64,000 bases of DNA, from NCBI RefSeq assembly GCF_000764305.2, contig NW_025931701.1, forward strand, positions 1 through 64,000, given 5' to 3'. This stretch comes from Hyalella azteca. Taxonomy: Eukaryota > Arthropoda > Malacostraca > Amphipoda > Hyalellidae. The position numbers and the translations under genes were made by a program. Of the stretch, positions 48,238 through 58,253 are shown one piece after another. The notes beneath the pieces were generated by a model that saw only the letters and a list, made by a program, of their open reading frames with translations, was not told the origin of the DNA and made no database searches. Position 1 is the stretch's first letter; every line of letters begins with the position of its first letter.

Positions 48238-48420
48238 GATGCCAGACGAGCAGCTTAGTTTTGCCCTTGCCTGCAGCGAGGGCATTGCCCAGTCTTATTG
48301 CTGCCGCTGTCTCGGCAACGGTTAATTCGCGCTCTTATTGCATGCGCAGCGCAGGCTCTTCAACAAAAGCGCATGCTTCTGTGAGAGGAACGTGCAGTAA
48401 CATGACGCGCGGATGAGGCA
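48238..48420. promoter_or_regulatory. GC-rich island with NRF1-like sites
   Basis: GCATGCGCA at 48340-48348 and GCGCATGC at 48369-48376 match the core of the palindromic NRF1 (insect Ewg) site TGCGCATGCGCA. They sit in a GC-rich block that also has GGCATTGCCCAG and TTAATTCGCGC. NRF1-type sites are usually near promoters, so an internal promoter is conceivable. No transcript is evident. Confidence 0.4.
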
Positions 48421-48790
48421 TGTCACTAGTCTACAGCTAACAAATGAAATAACATTCCATCAAGTTTTAAACTGTCTACTTGGAATGAATACGGTTGCCC
48501 CTTGAAATTTCCATATACTAAAGGAACGATTGAATAACTTGGCGTGGAAATTGTTTAATATGTTCGGTAACTCATCACGGTCGGAATGGCAGTTAGAGAC
48601 TCGTGATTCAGATCATGGGGATGATAAAAATATCGATGTAATTACTGAGTTTTAGATAAATAATTAAAAATGAATAGTAATTATTAGCTTTCAATTTCTT
48701 TCAATGCAATTGCATACGGCGTTTTCTTAGGACTGATGTTAAGGTTTCACGAAGCACTATTTTTCCACTCATCTGACAACGTTCAAAATC

Positions 48791-49063
48791 TCACGGCCAG
48801 CCCAACTTGTTCCAATATACCGAGAGCACATCACGCCGCTCCTCATCCAGTATGCAAAGGGTGTCCAGAGACCTGCTACTACACTGAGGCCTTATTCTAA
48901 CCTCTGCCTCTAACTCCTGTCCTTTGCCTCTTGCAAAGTTTTTATTGAAAAAGTCGATTTGAGCGCCCAGAACTTCAAACCTCGACAAATATGGGCAATT
49001 AAAATAAATGTCCAGGGATTCCAGTGAAAGCATCTGAATAGTTCCTTGCATAATTATCGTCAA
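48791..49063 (-). pseudogene. Possible retroelement remnant (very tentative)
   Basis: A 90-codon minus-strand frame contains SLDIYFNCPYLSRFEVLG, loosely reminiscent of the H/C-x-CP-x-aromatic segment near the C-terminus of non-LTR reverse transcriptases. No other part of a reverse transcriptase is seen nearby. The match is weak and may be chance. Confidence 0.15.
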
Positions 49064-49440
49064 AATAAGTTTTGACTATCAGCGCAAATTTTCAACCATC
49101 TAAAGACTGGGTCCATTTGTAAATAGTAATAATATTGACGATCACGCAGTTGACAAATCTGTGTGTTAAGTCAGTTTTTTCTGCTCTATATTAAAACATT
49201 GTTGAGTATTTTTCTGAAGCAGTTGTGTGACAAAAAATCGCATCGCATCATTGCGTTTTTACAGCTTAATATTGTTTCAATTAAACTCAAACTATTCGTC
49301 ATATAACGTTGATTATTAAGTATTCTGAAGTGTTTTTATATTCGGACGATTTTGTTGCTATAATAATTGCAATGTTTATCTGTCTTTAAGTGCTATGCAT
49401 GATGACCACTGGAAAGCGTAACAATATTGATGTACGCCTA

Positions 49441-49470
49441 AGGGATGCTAGCTCGTCCGCTAGCATCCCT
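49441..49470. repeat. Perfect 12-bp inverted repeat, AGGGATGCTAGC
   Basis: AGGGATGCTAGC, loop TCGTCC, then GCTAGCATCCCT. With one extra base the pairing extends to CCTA/TAGG outside. The right arm plus three bases (GCTAGCATCCCTATA) recurs exactly at 55735-55749, 6.3 kb away. This suggests a dispersed element end. Confidence 0.8.
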
Positions 49471-52400
49471 ATAGGCTTGCATGAGATTGCATCCTCGTAT
49501 GAGCTTCATTGCCTCTGCAGTCCGCCGCCTGGTTATTGTATGTCAAATGTTATTCATGTTTCAGGGATTACAAATTTAAGTGTTTGTTGTCGAAAGTCCT
49601 GCAGAAAGAGTACGAATTCATATTCGTTCGGACATTTTTTATTCTTACCTATTCGTTTTGTTATTGGGACCTTAATTAATATATTGAGAAAATTATTGCA
49701 ACAAGAAGCAGCAATTTGTATTTTTTGTATTTCGAATTCTCGATTAAGAAGTGCCAAAACAAAGCTTACTATTCATTACTGTTTGTGATGAGCTTTGTCA
49801 CCACCAAGACAAGGTGCTGTGTAACTTATTTAAAGGGCCTTCATTGTGCTTGTTATCTCATTTATTATTATTCTACGAAGCAGTTATCGTGGCGTCTGGT
49901 TCAAACGAACTTCGAGATCACGTCACACTCAAGTTTAATAGCAAGCGAAAAATATATAGACACGAGAAAGGATGAGAACGGATAAAAATGCCTAAGCACT
50001 TGATTCGGTTGCTCTACAAATATTGCAACCGAATCGACGTATTGTCGATTTGTCGTAGTCGACATACGTCGCTCGAATAATGTTATGCAACTCGAATACT
50101 ATTATGTGCCCAAAAAATTATAAATTATAAACTGACAGTCTAAAGTGCTCGTGGTCCAATTGAAGTTGTTCGTTTGATGAAACCGAACCTGATGAAAACC
50201 TGCAACCAAATGACTCCAAATGACAATAACATAACTTGAAGCATGTATTTGTATATATGAAACATTTATTTGTTACGTTTTTTCCTGTTTTTTATATAAA
50301 TTCGAATTTCTAAAATTTTTAACACATTGTGCTTAACTTAAAATCATTCCTACATTAGGCAAATCCTGAATAAAATCATCCAATTGGGCAAATTCAATCA
50401 CTGATTTTCGCTTTTCTCCGCGCGCCGACTGGGATTCAATTTTGCAGCGCCCGATAATGGAAGAGTTTCGCAAAGTTTTCTCGATGAATCGAAGAAGAGA
50501 TAGTTCTTTCGCTAGCCTTCTGTAATTGCACCCGCTATTTTATTTCAGCTAGCTACTGACAGGAGAACTGAAAGTTTTTTACGACAAAAATTTCTGTCTA
50601 AAGTCAAGTTTGCCAACAACTGTTCTGTTGGAACAGCTGTTTGCGACTTCAAAATAAAAAAAAAAGAGGAAATCTGTGATACGCGAGCAGCGGACGTTAT
50701 TGGCCATTCAGTCCAATTTCGGCGGCTACCGATGAGCCTGCTCAATCACAATTAAAAATTCGTGGTTGATAAAAGCCCGATGGTTGAAATGGGTCTTAAT
50801 ATTCAATATAGGTTTTGATATTTTTCGAGTTTCAGATACATTTAATAATTACAAAATATAAGTTGTTATCAATTGAATATAGTGAGAATTCTTCAGCATT
50901 GTAGATTTTTATCTTTTAAATCAACGATAACAGCAACAGAATCTTGCATGATCGCAGTTACGATTACGGTTACTGCAACGATAACTGCAGCAATGATAAC
51001 AACAGCAGTAAAAACTGCGGTAACAACGGGAACTTGGACGTCAGTAATGTCTACGGTAACATTAGTAGAAATTATTCTAAACACCGGCAACAGCAGTAAC
51101 CAAAGCAGCAAATGCACCGCTGTTCAAACGCAGCCGGAGGGAACCATACTTTTATTAATAGAGTAAAGTGAACATGATTGCAAGTATTAAGCATTGTGTG
51201 TTAATGATAGACCTTATCTGATGTGTTAATTGATGGCAGAATGATCGATTAAACTATCGTTACCACGTGCAACGTTGCGGAGTCACGCTGGCGTTACATC
51301 CAATATTCCTCTTACCTGTCTTGCTCCGTCGCTCTATTTTTACTTCAATATAAAATTGAACTATTCTAACAATGACACAGCTAGATTTTAACATTTATTA
51401 TGAGTCAGAAAAAAAATCGTAATGCAGTCCAAGCTTGCGTGGCTGCCATATGCATTTTTGGTTATTTTTTGTAACTGAGAGTTGAAAGTAAGGCCTTCGT
51501 TTCTTCTAAGCCAACTTTTCATAAAACCGAAAACTAGTTGCATTAAATTAAATTCATATCTTTTAAAGTTGACTTCAATTCATATCTTTGAAAGTTGTGA
51601 GGCAAAAGCCACAAAATCGACTGCACTCACCAGCATTTAATTTTGAAAAATCATGCAGAAATTAAGTTACTTAGACTTGGGAAGCCATCGCGGGAGAAAT
51701 AACAGTCATAATGACCAAAGCTTGTGATGGCCGCTGCTTCTTTCTCACAATGCTAGTCAAACTTTAGAACAATTGATGGATGGGTGTGAAAAAAACGAGA
51801 GATTTTTTTTGTGGCGTTGGAACGAAGCGACTGTTGAACGTTATCGTATCGAAAAGACAAATTGAAGTTTTCGTAGAGAAAAGTTTACTAACAAAGACCG
51901 AATAAAACCAGATTCTTTATGAGAGAAAATTTGAAGGTTCAAACCATCTTCCTAATCTCCTTTTCAATTGTCCATCAAATCTGAAGATATTACGAATAAC
52001 CGTTTTTTAGGTTACTGATTTTAGTATTATTATGTTTTTGATTTTATTTTTGGTAGGTTTATATGCGATTGATTTTATTTATCGTTTATTAATTTGTCTA
52101 GAAATGAACATAGATATAAATATGTTTTGATGCTTTGATAGTTGTTCTGGGATTTTTTTTATATCTAGATCCATCCTACTTGTACATTAAATGACATCGT
52201 GAATTCACGGCAATCTGATCTAATAGCAAAATTGAAGATGTTTTAAACATTAAATTACGAGGAACGCAGCAGGAACATGATTTTTACCAGCTGGTTTGTG
52301 TTGTTTGATCATCGCGGTCGAACAATTAATACAATGACGAATGCCGTGAAATATCGTCACGGCATCGGATCTTTGGCAACAGCAATTTCCGCCGTATGTT

Positions 52401-53149
52401 TGCTTCCACGAAATCGAACAAAATTTGGTCGCCCTATTCAGTTTAACTTTATTAAACCCTGGGAAAGATCGTCAACCTAAACGTAGTTTGAAAAATAAAA
52501 ACAATATAGAAATTTCCCACAAATTTTTTAATTTACATCAAATCAAGGCGTTGAATACTTGGTTCACGAGAATATAATGAATAAAAAATTATGAGAAGGC
52601 TCATTTGAATCTTTCATTAGAGTTCTAATTTCGTTTACCGAAGTTCTATATCAATGTAATGTATATAGAACGGGTACTGACTCTATTATGTGAAATAGAA
52701 GATCGAAATAAATTCACAAAATATAAAGCAATTGCTACAAAAGTGTAAATTCGAAGATTATGAGACTATTTATATTATTTAATAATCATGCAATAGGCAA
52801 GGCACAACCCAATGCAGTTTACAGTCCTGTACCAAGTCAAGGTGAAGAATGAAGTGCCACAGCAAAAAGCTTAGACAGAATACAATTTACACATATATAG
52901 TTTCGGTTAATTAAATTAGTGAGCATGACAATAACGCGGGCTTGACTACGATGAAATATTCCTTTTATGTTTAGGGCAAATCTTGCGGAAGCGCGGGTAG
53001 CAACGACATTGGGTTCATTTCGGTCTTGAAGTTCTTCTAAATTTCGCAGATTCGGTCAGCCTAATTTGCAGGAAATCGCTTAGGGATTTTCCATTGTTAC
53101 CTCAGGATTAACGATACGCTCGACAGAAACGCACGGGACAAAAGGCCTT

Positions 53150-53330
53150 AAAAGGTTTGTTGGAATTAAGCCTGGGTGCGGGCAAGGCAGGACATTAGCG
53201 ACAAAGAGGAGCTGGCTTGGCAATCTTTAAAGCTAATGAAGTGCGTGGTGCAATGATGGCGCCGTGCTCGTCTGTAATGCAATATTACTGTCATTAGCAC
53301 TGGGCAGCCTCGAGCAGCTATTTACTCATG
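53150..53330. promoter_or_regulatory. GC-rich island with homeodomain-like sites near the DH exons
   Basis: A GC-rich block about 1 kb upstream of the first DH exon contains GACATTAGCG, GCTAATGAAG, TCATTAGCAC and ATGGCGCCGTG. It is a candidate intronic enhancer. No open frame of note runs through it. Confidence 0.3.
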
Positions 53331-54233
53331 CACACGTTGAACCTTCAGTCATGGAAGTAATGGATTACTTTTTACTACAAAACTGCTAGCCTTGTTGTTC
53401 GGGTGCCTAATTTGTTTGTTTTAAGAACTTCAGTGGGTGAAAATGTTTACTAGTATTCAACTGTTTTATTGGGTGCTACTTCTCAACATTTTCGCTGGTA
53501 TCAGGCTAATGGCTGAGTCTGCGTAGCGGTTATTGTGTGCCGCTCTGCTATTTTCTCAAGGCAAAAATACCAATTGGATGAAAAATTTTTCAGATTAATA
53601 TTGCCGTAATTGTCAAGTATAAAAGATAATTGATGATGAAACAGATCTGATTGCTGCTTTTATGTGGTGGCGCCACAGGTTTTGATAACACATTGCAATG
53701 AAAATCTCATTCAACAATTCATCACTCAACTTTTTTAATCTAAACTTTTTTAACTGAGAATTTTGCTATAAAATCACATCTTCAATTCGTATGATTGCAA
53801 AGGATTGTAAAGAATTAGAAATACATAAATAACTGCAACTTGGAACCATATATATTTAAAAAATCCTTAAATTTTGACTTAGAACAGATAAATATCAAGA
53901 CGCGGCAAGCTTTAATTTAGGGTTATTTGTTCTGCAACGTTCTTCGTTTATTGGCTTGGATTAATTAATTAAGGCACGTCTCACCACTTGATTATATTTT
54001 TGGTAGTATTGTTACTGCTTCTTTTGCAATCAATCATCCATTCTTCCGCAAATAACACTCATGCTCCTCTTCCGAAGAACACTATATGCTCTGAACTTCA
54101 TTACAATCACAATTGTTTGACGCAGGTACTCTCTATCTCCTTATCTTCTCCTTATCCCCAGCTTCCTCCCACGTTATCATGATAATTAATCCTCAATGTT
54201 TTAATGAGCTAATGCCCGATTTTTATGTCACAG

Positions 54234-54311
54234 GACACTCGAGCGCACGTCATCGGCGAGCTTTACGACACCGAGAAGAATTACGTCAAGAAACTTGGCT
54301 TTTTGATAAAG
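54234..54311 (+). CDS. RhoGEF: first DH-domain exon (26 codons)
   Basis: This phase-0 exon lies between the acceptor TTTTTATGTCACAG|GAC and the donor ATAAAG|GTGAGG. It encodes DTRAHVIGELYDTEKNYVKK and then LGFLIK. This is the start of a Dbl-homology domain, the catalytic part of Rho GEFs that exchanges GDP for GTP on Rho GTPases. The pattern R.HVI.EL.DTE..YV..L is the conserved region 1 helix, with the invariant Glu in DTE. The next exon continues it without a break. The preceding acidic GWLLLNNEKK of the exon ending at 12527 fits directly in front. Reading through the donor would add VRPALVDD and more, but that is intron. Confidence 0.85.
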
Positions 54312-57263
54312 GTGAGGCCTGCGCTAGTCGATGATTTACGACATGGTTTTATTAAGTATGTCGCCCATAGCAGGTTGTTGGTACTTAAGTTGATTTTCTT
54401 CTCAATAACTGCACGCACGTCTGAAATTATTAATTGTAACCTAATGGATGATGAGCCACGCAATGATTTAAACCATTCAGCACAGATTGAGGTGAAAAAG
54501 GTATCAATTTAAGTATGAAGTTAGAGATTCGATCATGTTTCAAAAAGTTCATATTAATTTAGATGATTAATCGCATTTATGTAGTACAATATTCAAACAA
54601 TTTATTGCAAATGAAATTATATAATTACTAATACAATATACTACTGAGAATTCACGTTCTATAAACGTACGAGTATATCATAAAAAGACTTCAAAGATCT
54701 CATGGTGGGACTATCAAATATCTCACGTATGATTTTTTACTATAAACTCAAGCTAGAAACACTTTATTTATTCACAGCATTGCTGCAGTAAAACTTGGAA
54801 CAAGGCTGAACAGGAGTGCAGACCGACATTGAATTGAGAGCAGTTCTGTATTCTTTAGCTGTGCTGTAACATTTGCTGGAGAGCGGCTAGTGCGTGAGAA
54901 AGTCGAGCTGTTCCTTAAACACTTGTCTACGTGTTCGAAACTCACAAAATCTATGATTGATAATTTTATTTTAAACCATTATTTCCTGAAAATCGAAGCA
55001 AATAGATGAAAAATTGTTGGCTAAATTTATCGGCTATGAAATTTCACAGAATTTAGCCATGATTATTAGTTCATAAGATTGAAAATAGTTAAAGATTTGC
55101 TGCCTGCATGTGCAATTCTACTTAATTGTGGTCATTGGATAAAATGTCTGTGAAATTTGATCTTAAATGTGGCAGTCTCAAGGAAAATAGGGCGAGTTGA
55201 TTGAGCAATATTTAAGCTAATGCGATAAGTTGATTTGTGCAGCCCGTTGCACACAAAAGGCAATCAAGGAGACCTAAGGGTCCCTGATTACTCATCACTC
55301 ACTGGAGCATGGGCAGCCAATCTTAAAGAGAAAGGACTTTTCTTCAGTCTAAATGCAATGTTTCAAGTAACACACACAATTCATTGGCGCGGCACGAGCG
55401 TCCGCTGAGCAGTGATGTACGAGCGTCTGTAATCCTTGATTTGTAATGAGCAACAAGACGAAAAATTTAAGACAGATCGCCCACACGACAAGAAATCTGT
55501 CCTAGGCGCCTTATAACATATCTTGCTTCTTGCTTCGAGATCTGCGCGCGGTCTGAGAAGTAATAATTGAATGTTCGCATTGTTTATGCTGTGATGACTT
55601 GAAGCTCGCAAAGATTCCGTTCTGTATAGAAGCTCATAGAGTTTACGGTCTCATGAGTAAATCCCCACAAAATTTCAATCCTGATGAGTAAATGCTCACA
55701 TAGTTTACGGTCTGATAAGTTAATGTTCATCAGTGCTAGCATCCCTATATGAGATACAACACCCCACGCTATCACTGTGCTCTCGATGACGTTTTGAGCA
55801 GAAATTATCTCTATTTTAAATGGTTTTAGCTTCTCTACAATTAAATAATGAAGTCTAAATTTTCCCACTTGCTAGACGAGCTATTTAGTCGGGTTAGCAA
55901 AGAAACCTGCCAAAGAATAGAATCATTGTGTAATCAAAAAGTTTATATTTTCATTTAATCAACTTTTTTGCCTTGTCATGCTTGCTTTTCGGTATCTGTA
56001 ATTGTTTGCCTCAGTGCCTGATATTCACGCTTGTTCACGATCTAGTATTTATATTTACCATAGACCTCCATTTAATTAGTCAGGATATCCCTCACATTAT
56101 TCTGGCCGCGAGCCTTGAGCTGTCTACCGCTATTTCTTGTTGGTAGTGCGGAGGGACAAGAGGCTGTCGCCCAATTCTGGCCGAGATGGATGATCATTTG
56201 TGGCAGACGCGAAGCTTCTTCTCGTAAACTGGTCTCTCGGTACATAATTTTTGGATAATGGAGATAAATTTAGGATTGCAATTCGTTCATACCTGTCCCA
56301 TTTCGGCGTAGATACAAGCTTACAGGACATGCCTGTAAAAACTACAACTCAAATTTTACTTATGTTCGGAAATGCTCATTAACTAGTAATTATTTTATAC
56401 AAAAAGTATTTATTGATTTAAATTTCATGTTAAACGTCAGGACAAATCATTTACTAATTAACTTCTCATCCTTGCACTATTATTGTTCGCGTTCGACAAC
56501 CTGTGCGTTAGGAATTCTGAGCGTCCGGCATGAGAAATTCATTTCTGGAACCTGTTATGCCATCAGAATTGTTTTTTATCACATTTATTTGTAATGAATT
56601 TGAAATATCTTTATTTCTTAATTTGCTCCAAAAACACTTGAATTATTATTAATATCTTCATAAACTTTCTTTGGACGTGTACGAAATGGAGCTAAAGTGT
56701 TCGGGCTATGGTATATTCTGGACGAATTTTAGTGTGTTTATACTGTGTTATTTGACGCATTCTTTGGAGTTTAAAAAGTCTTCAGTGTGGAAATTAATTA
56801 TTCAAGGCAAAATGCGTATAATAATGAGTATCCACTTGGTACCCTACTTTCGGTAGTACTTGACCATTGACAACAATATTGAGTGTTTATTACCAAATAA
56901 TGTTTATTATTTCGGAAGAAAAGAAATGGATGTTATAGAACAAGTCAAGCGAAAATGATTTCCGTTAAAATTGAAGGCTAATGAATGAGCTCAAGGCTCC
57001 ACGGCTCTCTGAAAGATTACTGTCTACCCTAATTTACCGAATAATACTTTGTTCCGCCAGGTATTCAAATTAAAGTGATCTTTTATGGTTCAATGGCCAA
57101 CATTGTATCTCTGCGCTGTAAGTACCTTTATATTAAGATTAATAACCACTTAGCTATGTTTCTGCCTATTTTGGATGCATCGACTTGCCATTTTATTTTT
57201 ATTGCGTATTTGCATTTAATTTTCATATTCCGAGATTGAAATGTCTGTATCTTCTCAATGCAG
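54312..57263 (+). other. Intron between the two DH exons
   Basis: A 2.95-kb GTGAGG...CTTCTCAATGCAG intron, AT-rich. At 55630-55730 there is a diverged local duplication with TAGAGTTTACGGTCTCATGA and CATAGTTTACGGTCTGATAA. The word GCTAGCATCCCTATA follows at 55735-55749. No gene was recognised inside. Confidence 0.7.
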
Positions 57264-57341
57264 CGCTACGAGCAAGCACTTCGAGGTCCAGAATTTAGTT
57301 CCATCATCGACCAGTCGCTCGTGGACGACATCTTCTATCAG
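57264..57341 (+). CDS. RhoGEF: second DH-domain exon (26 codons)
   Basis: This exon lies between the acceptor TATCTTCTCAATGCAG|CGC and the donor TATCAG|GTGAGC, and is phase 0 at both ends. It encodes RYEQALRGPEFSSIIDQ and then SLVDDIFYQ. Joined to the previous exon it gives FLIK-RYEQALRGPEF. The DQSLVDDIFYQ part resembles the PSLVDEIFDQIPE segment that I recall from ARHGEF17/TEM4-type DH domains, which is the basis for the subfamily guess. The next residues in the family (an IPEIL..H..FL type helix) were not found between 57342 and 64000. The following intron is therefore at least 6.6 kb, or a short exon was missed. Confidence 0.85.
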
Positions 57342-57803
57342 GTGAGCATTGAAATACTACATAACCGTTCGTATATTTCATATGACGCATATTAGTAAAT
57401 TAAATGAGTTTTACTTCACTGATGTTGGGGACCATCAGGTTCGCATGAACTGTTGTCATGAATAAAAGTCTTTTCTGGTCAAAATATACTTAAAATCCAA
57501 CACCACATCAAAGATATAAAATTGGGCAAGGTTACAAAGTTAATCGAGACAATCTGGAGCAAGACATATACGGGCCGAATAGAGGGATCCTTCCTGCCCG
57601 CTCTCTAAAATCCGAATGAATCCGTTCGTACGACACCAGTCAGCAAAGCTACGATTCTTTCTAAAACAAACTTACAACTTTTACATCCTAATTAAAATAC
57701 ATCATTTTCCTATACACTATACATCAAGATAATACACATTATTGATCTTTAATAATTAACCAAGCCCTCTACATTGAAAATAATGCGCTTAATGTGTGCT
57801 TAA

Positions 57804-58253
57804 GGGGACCTGCTGCCTAAAATTTTCAATTTTGGCGTTTTTCGGTTTTTGTGCTCATCTGAAAGCTGGAATTCTGCTCTTTCCAATGGTACCACTGCCA
57901 TCGCTGTACGCCAATATTTACGTTCATGACGTCTCTTTAAAGGGAAGCGGGTGGGAGAGTTGTTTAAGTAATTAGATATAAAGTAATTAGAAACGATAGA
58001 GTCGATAGATATGGTCTTTACAAATCGAATGATACGTGTCTCGATGTTGTAGGATGATATTTGTAGGAGGAGATAGATTTTCTGAAGTACCCGTTATTTG
58101 TCCGTTTTCTATGAATATCACGTTTTCTATCAATTTTTTCGAAAAATTCACAGGAGCAAAATGTTTTTCTTTTTACATTTTACGTATGTATGTGAAGTTT
58201 CATGTCAATCGGATAATAACTATAGAAGTTATCAAAATTATCAGTAGGTCCCC
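57804..58253. mobile_element. 450-bp non-autonomous inverted-repeat transposon (MITE-like)
   Basis: The left end is TTAA|GGGGACCTGCTG (57800-57815). The right end reads, on the opposite strand, TTAA|GGGGACCTACTG (58257 inward). The 12-base terminal repeats differ at one base. TTAA flanks both ends and could be a TTAA target duplication (piggyBac-like or Sola-like), or a TA duplication inside a longer AGGGGACC repeat (Tc1/mariner-like). The interior has no transposase. The right half keeps a 73-codon frame that is probably fortuitous. Confidence 0.75.

Larger units (their letters stand above)
43731..54233. other. Last part of the large intron, no recognised gene
   Basis: About 10.5 kb of mostly AT-rich DNA. 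It contains a repeated GATTACATATGTAAC, a hairpin at 49441-49470, two or three GC-rich islands and a degenerate minus-strand frame at 48791-49063. A low-complexity ACGRTWACWGCA stretch at 50920-51120 keeps a frame open on both strands. An inverted repeat ATGCCGTGA..TCACGGCAT lies at 52341-52365. It ends at the acceptor TTTTTATGTCACAG before 54234. Confidence 0.45.

Noticed and set aside
49390..49788. 132-codon plus-strand frame
   Set aside because: Not repetitive, but shows no domain, begins across a hairpin (49441-49470), and has random-looking Cys/Ser/Ile composition; unsupported.
50873..51166. 97-codon Thr/Val/Ala-rich frame
   Set aside because: Low-complexity ACGRTWAC stretch that is open on both strands; composition-driven.
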